The notes under the pieces are model-generated. The model saw only the letters and a list, made by a program, of their open reading frames with translations, was not told where the DNA came from and searched no databases. Source: CF-162 sp040882565 (GTDB lineage Bacteria > Chloroflexota > Dehalococcoidia > SM23-28-2 > RBG-16-64-32). Taken from it: a DNA stretch of 64,000 nt. Shown here one piece after another: positions 33,862-43,105 of the stretch (position 1 is the stretch's first letter; the number at the start of each line of letters is the position of its first letter). Position numbers and translations under genes: made by a program. The stretch is taken from NCBI GenBank assembly GCA_040882565.1, contig JBBEAZ010000031.1, positions 1 to 64,000 on the forward strand, written 5' to 3'.

Positions 33862-33890
33862 TTGCTTGACGTATTCCGCCATGCTAGCAT
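33862..33890 (+). promoter_or_regulatory. Candidate promoter of the nuo operon
   Basis: TTGCTT at 33862-33867 and TAGCAT at 33885-33890, spacer 17, precede the nuoA GTG start by 47 bases. This position supports the shorter nuoA start. Confidence 0.45.
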
Positions 33891-33937
33891 CGCTTGTGGC
33901 GAATGGCACAATTACGCAGATTAAGGATTTCGCCCCT

Positions 33938-34306
33938 GTGATCAGCGACGTTTTCGACGACTATATCGCCGTTCTTATCGCCACAATCCTCGGTTTCGTG
34001 CTTGTTGGCACCGCGCTGATTGGGAACCTCGTCCTCTCGCCTCGCCAGAAGACCGAACACAAGGGCGTGACGTACGAGTGCGGCATGCTCACCATCGGCC
34101 GCTCCCGCGCCCAGGTGCACTTTCGCTATTACCTGTTCGCGATCCTCTTCCTGATCTTCGATATCGAGGCCGTTTTCCTCTTCCCCTGGGCTGTCTCCTT
34201 CGTCCGCCTCGGCGAGCAGGCATTCTGGGAAATGATGGTGTTTATCGGCATCCTCGCGTTTGGTCTCGCTTACGCGTGGAAAAAGGGCGTTCTCAGGTGG
34301 AGGTAG
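33938..34306 (+). CDS. nuoA: NADH-quinone oxidoreductase subunit A
   Basis: A 122-residue membrane subunit of complex I with three hydrophobic helices. KGVTYECGML with the conserved Cys, and HFRYYLFAILFLIFDIEAVFLFPWA, are the family hallmarks. GTG 33938 is preferred: it gives the usual length and N-terminus (ISDVFDDYIAVLI) and has TAAGGAT about ten bases upstream. An in-frame ATG at 33881 would overlap the likely promoter. It is the first gene of the 11-gene nuo operon. Confidence 0.85.
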   Translation: MISDVFDDYIAVLIATILGFVLVGTALIGNLVLSPRQKTEHKGVTYECGMLTIGRSRAQVHFRYYLFAILFLIFDIEAVFLFPWAVSFVRLGEQAFWEMMVFIGILAFGLAYAWKKGVLRWR

Positions 34307-34312
34307 GTGGCG

Positions 34313-34933
34313 ATGACTGACAGACCAAAGATCGAAGTATACGAGGTCAAGGACGACCCGCAGCTTAGCCGCTCCGACATCATCTCGCCGGGCCTCCGTC
34401 GCGAGATTAAGAGCCTCGAACCGGTACCGAACGACCCCTCGCAGGGTAATGCCGCCTACCGTCAGATCCTCCCCGGCATCATGCAGATGCCGGCGGACTG
34501 GCTCATCGCCTGGGGACGAAAGTCCTCGCTGTGGCCCCTGACATTCGGCCTCGCCTGCTGCGCCATCGAGATGATCTCCACCTTCATGGCGCGGCACGAC
34601 CTCGACCGCTTCGGCATCGTACCCTGGCCATCACCACGCCAGTCCGACGTGATGATCGTCTCCGGCACCGTCACCAAGAAGATGGCGCCGGCCGTCAAGC
34701 TGCTTTACGAGCAGATGCCGAGCCCCAAATGGGTCATCAGCATGGGTGCCTGCGCAACCAACGGCGGCCCCTACACTCGTTACGACCGCGTCCTCCAGGG
34801 CGTCGACAAGATCATTCCGGTCGACGTGTATGTGCCCGGTTGTCCTCCACGCCCGGAGGCCTTGATGGACGCCTTTATGGCCCTCCAGCGAAAGATCATG
34901 GAAGAGCGCGGAAAGATCGGGAAAAGCGCGTGA
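34313..34933 (+). CDS. nuoB: NADH-quinone oxidoreductase subunit B
   Basis: A 206-residue subunit carrying the N2 [4Fe-4S] cluster, the last one before quinone. Ligands are the adjacent Cys pair in GLACCAIEM, the Cys in SMGACATNGG and the Cys in VPGCPPRPEAL. The N-terminal 60 residues are longer than in E. coli. ATG 34313 is spaced well from GGAGG; GTG 34307 is possible. The stop overlaps the nuoC start (GTGA). Confidence 0.93.
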   Translation: MTDRPKIEVYEVKDDPQLSRSDIISPGLRREIKSLEPVPNDPSQGNAAYRQILPGIMQMPADWLIAWGRKSSLWPLTFGLACCAIEMISTFMARHDLDRFGIVPWPSPRQSDVMIVSGTVTKKMAPAVKLLYEQMPSPKWVISMGACATNGGPYTRYDRVLQGVDKIIPVDVYVPGCPPRPEALMDAFMALQRKIMEERGKIGKSA

Positions 34934-36006
34934 CCCAGGAAGCCGTCCAGGAAGCCGCGCCGCCACCGGAGCCCGGCCCGCTCGTCCGCCTGCTCCAGCA
35001 GGTGATGCCGGGCGTCACCTTCACAGTCCGCGAGACCCCGCTGGACGAGACCGTGACCATCAGCCGCGACGACTTCGCTCGCGTAATGGAGACTCTCAAG
35101 AACGACTCGCGCCTTAAATTCGATTACCTGCGCTGTCTTTCGGGCGTGGACTGGCTTACCGAACTCGAGACGGTCTACCACCTCTACTCGTTCCAGCACG
35201 GCCACAAACTCGCCGTTAAGGTGCGCTGCCCCTACGAAGACGCACACGTACCAACCGTCAGCCATCTCTGGGCTGCCGCCAACTGGCACGAGCGCGAGAC
35301 GACCGAGATGTACGGCATCTTCTTCGACGGCCACCCCGATCTGCGCCCTTTGCTGACCGAGGAGGGCCTCGGCTACTACATCCTCCGCAAGAGCCACCCG
35401 CTCGCCGACATCGAAGAGTGGCAGGAGGACTACCTCGGCGCGATCGACAAGGCCAAAAAGCAGGCCGCAACCGCGTCGGGCGGCCCGCCACCCCCGATGT
35501 CCAAGGTCGAGATCGCCCAGGCCAAGGCCAAGCTCATGAAAGAAGCGCGCGACAAGGCGCGCGCTGAGGGCCTGTCCCCCGAGGACGAGAAGGCCGCCGT
35601 CCGCGCCGCTATCGATAAGTTCGAAGCTGACCTCGCCTCCGGCGCCGTCGGTGGCGCGACCGCCGCCCCTGTGGCCTTGTCAAAGGTCGAGCTGGCGCAG
35701 CTGAAGGCGAAGGTCATCACAAAGGCGCGCGCCGAAGCGCGCGGCAAGGGAATGTCAACGGAAGACGAGAAGGTCTTCGTCGCTGAGGCGCTCAAGAAGT
35801 TCTCTGCCGAGCAAGAAGCCGGCGCTGCCGCTGCGCCCGCCGCAGCCCAGAAGCCCGCGATGAGCAAGATTGAGCTGGCGCAGGCCAAGGCTAAAGTGAT
35901 CACCAAGGCTCGTGAAGAAGCCCGCGCCCAGGGCATGTCTACTGAAGACGAAAAGAAGTACGTTGCCGAGAAGCTCAAGGCGTTTTCCGCGGAGCAGGGC
36001 GGCTAG
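34930..36006 (+). CDS. nuoC: NADH-quinone oxidoreductase subunit C with repeated C-terminal extension
   Basis: A 358-residue 30-kDa-type subunit. Residues about 15-170 are the normal domain, ending in the signature ANWHERETTEMYGIFFDGHP. The rest is an unusual extension: three repeats begin at residues 190, 250 and 311, each starting with SKVE or SKIE, then LAQ, a Lys/Ala-rich helix, a GMSTEDE-type turn and a second charged helix. They are joined by Ala/Pro linkers. The extension would form helical hairpins on the peripheral arm; its role is unknown. The GTG start overlaps nuoB. Earlier in-frame codons lie inside nuoB. Confidence 0.9.
   Translation: MTQEAVQEAAPPPEPGPLVRLLQQVMPGVTFTVRETPLDETVTISRDDFARVMETLKNDSRLKFDYLRCLSGVDWLTELETVYHLYSFQHGHKLAVKVRCPYEDAHVPTVSHLWAAANWHERETTEMYGIFFDGHPDLRPLLTEEGLGYYILRKSHPLADIEEWQEDYLGAIDKAKKQAATASGGPPPPMSKVEIAQAKAKLMKEARDKARAEGLSPEDEKAAVRAAIDKFEADLASGAVGGATAAPVALSKVELAQLKAKVITKARAEARGKGMSTEDEKVFVAEALKKFSAEQEAGAAAAPAAAQKPAMSKIELAQAKAKVITKAREEARAQGMSTEDEKKYVAEKLKAFSAEQGG
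35497..36003 (+). repeat. Three protein-level repeats in the nuoC extension
   Basis: Units begin at 35497, 35677 and 35860, a period of 180-183 bases. Units two and three are the most alike (SKxELAQ, KAKVITKAR, GMSTEDEK); unit one is more diverged. The DNA is similar but not identical, so duplication is not recent. Confidence 0.75.
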
Positions 36007-36007
36007 C

Positions 36008-37147
36008 ATGGCGACGATCGACTACACGATCCCGGGCGAGCGCGACCTTGAGACGGTCGACATTCACGTCAACGTCGGCCCTCAACACCCCGCCACCCAC
36101 GGCGTCTTCCGCATGGTTCTGACAGTCGACGGCGAAGTCGTTACCGACGTAGACCCCGTCATCGGCTACATGCACCGCGGCAACGAGAAACTGCCTGAAA
36201 ACTGCGACTACCGCCAGGTCATCGGCTACCACGACCGAACCGACTACCTGGCTCAGTTCAACACCGAACACTGCTTCGTCGAGGCCGTCGAGAAGCTCAC
36301 CGGCATCGTCCCGACCGAGCGCTCCCAGTACATCCGCGTGATTCTCGCGGAGCTGAACCGCATCACGAGCCACCTGATGTTCGTCGGCGCGTTCGGCACG
36401 GACCTCGGCGTTTTCGGCACATCGTTCATGTACGCCTTCCGGGACCGCGAATACGTCCAGGAGTTCTTCGAAGAGATCACCGGCGAGCGGATGATGTACA
36501 ACTACTTCCGTCCCGGCGGCGTCGCCTGGGACGTCCCCGAGAACTTCACCGAGCGCTGCAATCAGGTCGTCGGCCAGATCAAGCGTGGCCTCGAGGACTT
36601 GCACGGCCTGCTTTCCAACAACGAGGTCGTGCTCGCCCGCTGCCGCGGCCTCAGCCGCGTCACCGTCGACGACGCGATCAACTGGGGCCTCAGCGGCCCG
36701 TTGCTGCGCGCCACCGGCCTCGCTCACGACATCCGCAAGACCGAGCCCTACTCCATCTACGATCGCTTCGACTTCGACATCCCCGTCGGCACCGAAGGCG
36801 ACGTCCTCGACCGCATGATGATCCGCCTCGAAGAGATGAAGCAGTCTGTCCGCATCATCGAACAGGCCCTTCGCGACCTGCCCCAGGGTCCGACCATGGC
36901 AGAAGGCATGAAGCGCATCCTCCGCGTCCCCGAAGGGGAAATCTACATGCGCGTCGAGAGCCCCCGCGGCGAATACGGCGTCTATATGGTCGCCACCGGC
37001 ACCGACAAGCCGTACCGTCACAAGGTCCGCGGCGCCTCCTTCTGCAATCTCTCTGCCCTGCGCGCGATGTCCGTCGGCCACTACCTTGCGGACGTCGTCA
37101 TCATTCTTGGCTCCATCGACATCGTCCTCTGCGAGGTGGACCGGTGA
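36008..37147 (+). CDS. nuoD: NADH-quinone oxidoreductase subunit D
   Basis: A 379-residue 49-kDa-type subunit that forms the quinone pocket with NuoB. VNVGPQHPATHGVFRMVLTV contains the conserved HxxxH region of the quinone site. GYMHRGNEKLPE, TDYLAQFN and the C-terminal LGSIDIVLCEVDR are diagnostic. ATG 36008 follows the nuoC stop by one base; earlier in-frame codons lie within nuoC. The stop overlaps the nuoH GTG. Confidence 0.94.
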   Translation: MATIDYTIPGERDLETVDIHVNVGPQHPATHGVFRMVLTVDGEVVTDVDPVIGYMHRGNEKLPENCDYRQVIGYHDRTDYLAQFNTEHCFVEAVEKLTGIVPTERSQYIRVILAELNRITSHLMFVGAFGTDLGVFGTSFMYAFRDREYVQEFFEEITGERMMYNYFRPGGVAWDVPENFTERCNQVVGQIKRGLEDLHGLLSNNEVVLARCRGLSRVTVDDAINWGLSGPLLRATGLAHDIRKTEPYSIYDRFDFDIPVGTEGDVLDRMMIRLEEMKQSVRIIEQALRDLPQGPTMAEGMKRILRVPEGEIYMRVESPRGEYGVYMVATGTDKPYRHKVRGASFCNLSALRAMSVGHYLADVVIILGSIDIVLCEVDR

Positions 37148-38265
37148 TCCTCCAGATCGCTGGCAATGTATGGGCGGATGCCGCCGTACGCATGCTCATC
37201 GTCAGTCTGCTCGTGCCTGTCGGCGTGATCATGCTGACGTGGGTCGAGCGCAAGGTAATTGGCCGGCTCCAGCAGCGCCTCGGGCCCATGCGCGTCGGCC
37301 CCTACGGCCTCCTCCAGGGCGTGGCCGACACGATCAAGCTGATCACCAAGGAAGACGTTCGGCCCAACACCGCCGACCGCTGGACCTTCGAACTCGCCGT
37401 CTTTGTCATCGTCGTGCCGGTCTTCATGGCCGCGGTCGCCCTCCCTTTCACCGCCGACATCTTCGTGCGCAACATGGCGCTCGGCCTCTTCTACATCCTC
37501 GCCGTCTCCGGCCTCGGCATCGTCGGCTTCGTGATGGCCGGTTGGGGCTCAGACAACAAGTACGCCCTGCTGGGCGGCGTCCGCGCCGGCGCTCAACTCA
37601 TCAGCTACGAGATTCCCCTGATTCTTGCCGCCGTGGCCGTCGCGATGCTCGGCCAGAGCCTGAACCTGTATACTCTCGTCGCCCTCCAGGACGACACTCC
37701 GTTCATCGCCTACCAGCCGCTCGCTTTCATCATCTTCGCGATCGCCGGCCTCGCCGAGCTTTACCGTCAGCCGTTCGACATCCCTGTCGCTGAATCGGAA
37801 GTCGTCGGCGGCCCGTCAGTGGAGTACTCAGGCATCCGCTGGTCCATGTTCCAGATGGCGGAGTTCGTGAGCCTCGTGCTGATCTCCGTCCTCGCTTCAC
37901 TGATCTTTCTTGGCGGCTGGATATGGCCCTTCAGCGCTGATAACGCCGGCTGGCTCCAGGCGCTTCTAATGGCGATCAAGACGACGATGTTCATCCTCTT
38001 CTTCATGTGGATGCGCGCCACTCTGCCCCGCCTGCGCATCGATCAGCTCATGGCGCTCTGCTGGCAAATCCTGTTGCCCTTCGCATTTCTGCAAATCATA
38101 ATCAACGGGCTGGTGCTGGTGTACGACTGGCCGGACTACACACTGACGATTCTCTCCGGCGCCGCGGCAATCGCCATGGGAACCCTCGTGTATCAGACTG
38201 CGCGCCGCACCGGTGTCCTCTACCAGGCGCCGGGCATCGCGCAACGGGTGGGGAGCGTGCTCTAA
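37144..38265 (+). CDS. nuoH: NADH-quinone oxidoreductase subunit H
   Basis: A 373-residue membrane subunit linking the peripheral arm to the proton pumps. WVERKVIGRLQQRLGPMRVGPYGLLQGVAD is the conserved first loop region, and AELYRQPFDIPVAESEVVGG is the acidic loop near the quinone channel. Eight or so hydrophobic helices are evident. Its GTG start overlaps nuoD and its stop overlaps nuoI (TAATG). Confidence 0.94.
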   Translation: MILQIAGNVWADAAVRMLIVSLLVPVGVIMLTWVERKVIGRLQQRLGPMRVGPYGLLQGVADTIKLITKEDVRPNTADRWTFELAVFVIVVPVFMAAVALPFTADIFVRNMALGLFYILAVSGLGIVGFVMAGWGSDNKYALLGGVRAGAQLISYEIPLILAAVAVAMLGQSLNLYTLVALQDDTPFIAYQPLAFIIFAIAGLAELYRQPFDIPVAESEVVGGPSVEYSGIRWSMFQMAEFVSLVLISVLASLIFLGGWIWPFSADNAGWLQALLMAIKTTMFILFFMWMRATLPRLRIDQLMALCWQILLPFAFLQIIINGLVLVYDWPDYTLTILSGAAAIAMGTLVYQTARRTGVLYQAPGIAQRVGSVL

Positions 38266-38828
38266 TGCTGGGAATCCTCAAGGCAATGGGAACGACCGTG
38301 CGCGCCGCCATGCGCAGGCCCGTAACGGTCCAGTACCCCACCGAGAAGAAGGTTCTCCCCCACCGTTCGCGCGGCCTCCCCGTCCTCCTCTGGGACTTCG
38401 ACAAGGACGAGCCCTTCTGCACGGGCTGCCAGGTCTGCGCCCGCTACTGCCCGGTCGACTGCATGACCGTGACGATGAAGGACAACCCCAAGAAGGCCAC
38501 GGGCAAGAGCAGCCGCAAGAAGATCGTCGACGACTTCTTCATCGACTACGCCCGCTGCATGCGCTGCGACATCTGCGTCGAGGTCTGCAACTTCGACGCC
38601 ATCGTCATGAACAACACCTGGGAGGGCGTTGAGCTATCCCGCTACGACCGCCAGGACCTCGTAATGGACCTGGACACGCTCCTCAAGCAGTCGCACACCG
38701 GCCAGCTCAAGGACCCGTTCCGCGAGCCCATGGGCGTCGCCCACTCCGGTTGGTCCCCCAAGTCGGAAGAGGAAGACGCCGAGGCAGCGGCTGCAGCGAA
38801 ACCTCCAGGGGAAGGCGGCGAGGGGTAA
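38265..38828 (+). CDS. nuoI: NADH-quinone oxidoreductase subunit I
   Basis: A 187-residue ferredoxin-like subunit with two [4Fe-4S] clusters. Both cysteine sets are visible: CTGCQVCARYCPVDC and CMRCDICVEVCNFDA. The second set has Asn instead of Pro after its last Cys. The C-terminus is extended with an acidic, Ala-rich tail, echoing the extended NuoC. ATG 38265 overlaps the nuoH stop. It passes electrons toward the N2 cluster in NuoB. Confidence 0.93.
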   Translation: MLGILKAMGTTVRAAMRRPVTVQYPTEKKVLPHRSRGLPVLLWDFDKDEPFCTGCQVCARYCPVDCMTVTMKDNPKKATGKSSRKKIVDDFFIDYARCMRCDICVEVCNFDAIVMNNTWEGVELSRYDRQDLVMDLDTLLKQSHTGQLKDPFREPMGVAHSGWSPKSEEEDAEAAAAAKPPGEGGEG

Positions 38829-38862
38829 CACGACCGTTGAACCGTAGACGATACCTGCCCGC

Positions 38863-39360
38863 ATGACCTACGAAGAGGGGTTCTTCTACGTTATCGCCGC
38901 CGTTACCGTCATCGGCGCCCTTGGCGTCGTCACCGCGAAGAACGTCGTCCACTCCGCGCTGTTTCTGATCCTCGCCCTGCTCGGCGTAGCCGCCGTCTTC
39001 ATCCTGCTCGCCTCGGAGTTCCTCGCCATCGTCCAGGTGCTCGTCTATGGCGGCGCGGTCACCATCCTCATCCTCTTCGCGATGATGCTCACCCGCGCCC
39101 GCGACGTCGAAGGCTCCCTCGACGGTCCTCAGCGTCCGTTCGCCGCGCTCGCCGCCATCACATTCATGGTCACAACGATCCTGGCCGTCACCAAGACAGA
39201 ATGGCGCGGCGAAACCGAAGAAGCGACGGTCGTCGATATCAACCAGATCGGCGACGCGCTCTTCACGACTTGGTCTGTGCCCTTCGAAATCGCCTCCCTC
39301 GTGCTCATGGTCGCCCTCATCGGCGCCATCATCCTTGCCCGCGGCGAGGAGGGCGAATGA
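38863..39360 (+). CDS. nuoJ: NADH-quinone oxidoreductase subunit J
   Basis: A 165-residue membrane subunit with five hydrophobic helices. The segment LASEFLAIVQVLVYGGAVTILILFAMMLTRA includes the conserved pi-bulge helix of the family. The stop overlaps the nuoK start (ATGA). It begins 34 bases after nuoI. Confidence 0.92.
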   Translation: MTYEEGFFYVIAAVTVIGALGVVTAKNVVHSALFLILALLGVAAVFILLASEFLAIVQVLVYGGAVTILILFAMMLTRARDVEGSLDGPQRPFAALAAITFMVTTILAVTKTEWRGETEEATVVDINQIGDALFTTWSVPFEIASLVLMVALIGAIILARGEEGE

Positions 39361-39665
39361 TCCCGATCGACAACTTCCTCGTCCTCTCGGCCATCCTCTT
39401 TTCGCTGGGCATGTACGGCGTCCTCGCGCGCCGCAACGCTGTGCTGATCCTCATGAGCGTTGAGTTGATGCTGCAGGCCGTCGTGATCAACTTCATTGCC
39501 TTCGCCGTGTACCTCTCGCCTGACGCCTTCACCGGCGTCATCTTCGCCGTCTTCGTAATCGTCATCGCCGCCGCAGAAGTCGGCCTCGCGCTGGGGATCA
39601 TTCTCCGTGTCTTCCGCAACCGCCAGATCTCCAACGTCGACGAAGCGGACCTCATGAAATGGTAG
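39357..39665 (+). CDS. nuoK: NADH-quinone oxidoreductase subunit K
   Basis: A 102-residue three-helix membrane subunit. LILMSVELMLQAVVINF carries the conserved membrane Glu of the proton path, and VFVIVIAAAEVGLALGI carries the second. Length is normal. ATG 39357 overlaps nuoJ; in-frame codons further upstream are inside nuoJ. Confidence 0.93.
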   Translation: MIPIDNFLVLSAILFSLGMYGVLARRNAVLILMSVELMLQAVVINFIAFAVYLSPDAFTGVIFAVFVIVIAAAEVGLALGIILRVFRNRQISNVDEADLMKW

Positions 39666-39678
39666 TGGTGATCTAGCA

Positions 39679-41577
39679 ATGGGCATGGAACAGGCCTGGC
39701 TCATCCCCGCCATCCCGGCTGCGGCGTTCGTGTTCCTGCTGATCGCCGGCCCATACCTCCCCCGCAAGGGCGACTGGGTCGCCATCCTCGCGATCGGCGC
39801 TTCGTTCGTGCTCCTCTTCCCGGTCCTGGCCGACCTCCTCGACAAATCGGACGGCACCGAATACGTCGCCGGCGTCAAAGCCTGGGAATGGGTCCAGTTC
39901 AGCGACTTCAAAATCGAGCTCGGCTTCTACGTCGACCCGATCACCATCGTGATGCTCGCCGTCGTCTCGTTCGTGGCGTTGCTCGTGCAGATCTATTCGG
40001 TCTCCTACATGCACGGCGACTCCCGCTACGGCTGGTACTTCACCGTCATGTGCCTTTTCGCTGCGTCGATGCTGACGCTCGTGTTGGCCAACAACCTGCT
40101 GTTTATGTACGCGGCCTGGGAGGGCGTCGGCTTCTGTTCGTTCCTCCTGATCGGCTTCTGGTGGGAGAAACGTTCTGCGGCTGAGGCTGCCAAGAAGGCC
40201 TTCATCACGACCCGCATCGGCGACGTCGGCTTCTTGATCGGCATCATCCTCCTCTGGCGCGAGGCCGGCACCTTCAACATCCAGGAGATCATCGAGTTTG
40301 CCGAGAACGGCGGCTACGACAACACCTATCTGACGGCCGCCGTCCTCTTCCTCTTCATGGGGGCCGTCGGCAAGTCTGGCCAGTTCCCGCTACACGTTTG
40401 GCTGCCGGACGCCATGGAAGGCCCAACGCCCGTCTCCGCCCTCATCCACGCGGCCACGATGGTGGTCGCTGGCGTCTACATGGTTGCGCGCATGCTCCCC
40501 GTCTTCGAGGCAGCGGACCCCGTCGCACTGAACATCGTCGCCGCTGCCGGCCTGACCACCGTTGTCATCTCGGCCCTTATGGGCCTCGCCGCCACCGACA
40601 TCAAGCGCGTGATCGCCTACTCAACGCTGAACTCACTCGGGCTGATGTTCGTCGCGCTCGGCTCGCATTCAGTGACTGCAGCGATGCTCTACCTGTTCGT
40701 TCACGGTTTCTTCAAAGCGCTTCTGTTCCTCGGCGCCGGCTCCGTGATCCACGCGACCGAGAAGCAGGAGATCGACGAACTCGGCGGCCTCGCCGCCAAG
40801 ATGCCAATCACTGCGGCAACGTTCGCCATCGGCACCGGCGCGATGATTGGCCTCATCCCGCTCGCTGGCTTCTGGGCGAAGGACGAGGTCCTCGTCGTCG
40901 CCGACCATGAGCAGAACATCGCCGCCTACCTCGTGATCCTCGCCAGCCTCTTCATCACCGGCCTCTACATGTCGCGCCTCTTCATCCGCACCTTCCTCTT
41001 TGCCGCGCGAGACCAGCACGCCTTCGACCATGCGCACGAAGGCGGCGCCTTGATCACAGTTCCTCTGTTTATCCTCGGCGTATTGGCGACGATCGGCGGC
41101 TTCATTGTCTTCGACGAGGTCGGCGAGGCGCTTGGCTTCGCCGGCGGCTTCGGTCAGTTCGTCTTCTCGCACGAAGCGGAAGAGTACAAGTTCCACGCCG
41201 ACACCGCCGCAATCTCGACCGTACTTGCCGCTGGTGGCGCAGTCATCGGCTGGTTCCTCTGGCAGGGCCGGGCCGAGGCGGCAACCCGCATTCGCGAGAC
41301 GTTCTCCCCAATCGCCACGGTCCTCGAAAACCGCTTTTACATCGACAGCATCTACCAGTTCGCAATCGACCGCGTTGTCCTTACCCTTGGCGCAGTCGTC
41401 GCCTGGTTCGACCGCAACATCGTCAACGACACCGCCGTCGACGGCTCTGCCGGCCTGACCTACTTCGCCGGCTTCGAAATGAAGTTCCTTGAGACCGGGC
41501 GCATCCCCAACTACGCGCTGGCGATCTCGCTCGGCATCATCGTCCTTTCGATCACTCTGCTGGTGACTCAGATCTAA
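39679..41577 (+). CDS. nuoL: NADH-quinone oxidoreductase subunit L
   Basis: A 632-residue antiporter-like proton pump subunit. The core contains WEGVGFCSFLLIGFWWEK, GKSGQFPLHVWLPDAMEGPTPVSALIHAATMV with the conserved Lys/His/Glu residues, and DIKRVIAYSTLNSLGLM. The C-terminal 120 residues hold the lateral helix and final transmembrane segment. The start may be ATG 39679 or 39685. Confidence 0.95.
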   Translation: MGMEQAWLIPAIPAAAFVFLLIAGPYLPRKGDWVAILAIGASFVLLFPVLADLLDKSDGTEYVAGVKAWEWVQFSDFKIELGFYVDPITIVMLAVVSFVALLVQIYSVSYMHGDSRYGWYFTVMCLFAASMLTLVLANNLLFMYAAWEGVGFCSFLLIGFWWEKRSAAEAAKKAFITTRIGDVGFLIGIILLWREAGTFNIQEIIEFAENGGYDNTYLTAAVLFLFMGAVGKSGQFPLHVWLPDAMEGPTPVSALIHAATMVVAGVYMVARMLPVFEAADPVALNIVAAAGLTTVVISALMGLAATDIKRVIAYSTLNSLGLMFVALGSHSVTAAMLYLFVHGFFKALLFLGAGSVIHATEKQEIDELGGLAAKMPITAATFAIGTGAMIGLIPLAGFWAKDEVLVVADHEQNIAAYLVILASLFITGLYMSRLFIRTFLFAARDQHAFDHAHEGGALITVPLFILGVLATIGGFIVFDEVGEALGFAGGFGQFVFSHEAEEYKFHADTAAISTVLAAGGAVIGWFLWQGRAEAATRIRETFSPIATVLENRFYIDSIYQFAIDRVVLTLGAVVAWFDRNIVNDTAVDGSAGLTYFAGFEMKFLETGRIPNYALAISLGIIVLSITLLVTQI

Positions 41578-41580
41578 GCG

Positions 41581-43086
41581 ATGGACATCGTACTTCTACT
41601 CCTGATCGCGATTCCGTTGGGCGTTTGCCCGCTCTTCATGTTGATCCCCGCGCAGTACCCGCAGCTCTCGCGTTACCTCGCAGCTCTTGCGGGCGGCTCG
41701 CTCTTCGCGCTATCGCTACTCGTCTTCATCGTCTACGAGTTCGACGGCGGCAGCGGCCTCCGCTACACGCTGCAGTGGGATTGGCTTGAGAACGTCGGAT
41801 TCCTCCGCGACAACGGCATCACCTTCTACCTTGGCGTCGACGGCATCGGCGCGCCGCTGGTGCTACTCAACGGCGTCGTCATCTTCGCCGCCGTCTTCGT
41901 CTCCTGGAACATCAACTACCGCACCAAAGACTTCTTCGTCCTGCTCTTCCTGCTCGTCTCAGGCGTCTACGGCGTCTTCATCTCCCAGGACCTCTTCTTC
42001 TTCTTCTTCTGGTACGAGGTGGCGGTGCTGCCGATGTACCTGCTAATCGCCGTCTGGGGCGCGAGCAGCCAGTTCGGCACCTTCACACGCACCAAGGAAT
42101 ACGGCGCGATGAAGCTGACGATGATGCTCGTCGCTGGCAGCGTCCTCATCTTCATCGGCATCTTCGCCCTCTTCGTTGAGACCGGCGCCGGTACGTTCGA
42201 CATGACTGTCATGCGCGAAGCCGAGCTGGACGAAGACTTCCAGAAGTGGTGCTTCCCCTTTTTCATGATCGGCTTCGGCGTTCTCGCCGGCATGTGGCCG
42301 CTGCACACCTGGTCGCCGGACGGCCATGTCGCCGCACCGACCGGCGTCTCGATGCTCCACGCCGGCGTCCTCATGAAGCTAGGCGCCTTCGGCATCCTCC
42401 GCGTCGGCATTACCCTGCTGCCGGAGGGCGCGCATTATTGGGCGCCCGTCCTGATGACCCTCGGCGTGACGGGCGCGCTCTACGGCGCTGTCTCCGCGCT
42501 CGCCCAGAACGACCTCAAGTACATGGTCGGCTACTCGAGCGTGTCCCACATGGGGTACGTGCTCATGGGCCTCGCCAGCATGAACCAGATCGGCGTCAAC
42601 GGCGCAGTCCTCCAGATGTTTGCCCACGGCGTCATGACCGCCCTCATGTTCACGAACGTCGGCGCTGTCTACGACCAGGCGCACATCCGCGATATGACCC
42701 AGTTCGGCGGCCTCGCCAAACGCATGCCGCGACACTCTGCCTTCTTCACAATCGCTGGGTTATCGTCGCTCGGCCTCCCGGGCCTCGCCGGCTTCGTGGC
42801 GGAGTTCCACATCTTCGTCGGCGTCTTCCAGGCCGACTACTGGTGGGCAGGCGGCCTCGGCATCCTCGCCGCAGCCATTACCGCCACATACATCCTCCGC
42901 ATGCTCTCTCGCGCCTACTTCGGCCCGTTCAACGAAAAGTGGGCCGACATCAAGGACATGCGGCTCGGCGAACAGTTCGCCGCCGCCCTTCTCATCGTGA
43001 TGATCGTCGTCATGGGCGTCTGGCCCGACCCCTTCGTCGATCGCATCAGCGCCACCGTCGAGCTAATCCCCGGAATCAGCGCATGA
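41581..43086 (+). CDS. nuoM: NADH-quinone oxidoreductase subunit M
   Basis: A 501-residue antiporter-like proton pump subunit. FFFWYEVAVLPMYLLI contains the conserved Glu, and MWPLHTWSPDGHVAAPTGVSMLHAGVLMKLGAFG the Lys/His motif. NDLKYMVGYSSVSHMGYVL is also typical. It starts 3 bases after nuoL, consistent with a single operon. Confidence 0.95.
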   Translation: MDIVLLLLIAIPLGVCPLFMLIPAQYPQLSRYLAALAGGSLFALSLLVFIVYEFDGGSGLRYTLQWDWLENVGFLRDNGITFYLGVDGIGAPLVLLNGVVIFAAVFVSWNINYRTKDFFVLLFLLVSGVYGVFISQDLFFFFFWYEVAVLPMYLLIAVWGASSQFGTFTRTKEYGAMKLTMMLVAGSVLIFIGIFALFVETGAGTFDMTVMREAELDEDFQKWCFPFFMIGFGVLAGMWPLHTWSPDGHVAAPTGVSMLHAGVLMKLGAFGILRVGITLLPEGAHYWAPVLMTLGVTGALYGAVSALAQNDLKYMVGYSSVSHMGYVLMGLASMNQIGVNGAVLQMFAHGVMTALMFTNVGAVYDQAHIRDMTQFGGLAKRMPRHSAFFTIAGLSSLGLPGLAGFVAEFHIFVGVFQADYWWAGGLGILAAAITATYILRMLSRAYFGPFNEKWADIKDMRLGEQFAAALLIVMIVVMGVWPDPFVDRISATVELIPGISA

Positions 43087-43105
43087 CCCCTGTCAAGGCG
43101 CGCAG

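Noticed and set aside
35975..37081. A 368-codon frame antisense to nuoD
   Set aside because: nuoD is unambiguous; the antisense product is low-complexity Asp/Val/Ala sequence.
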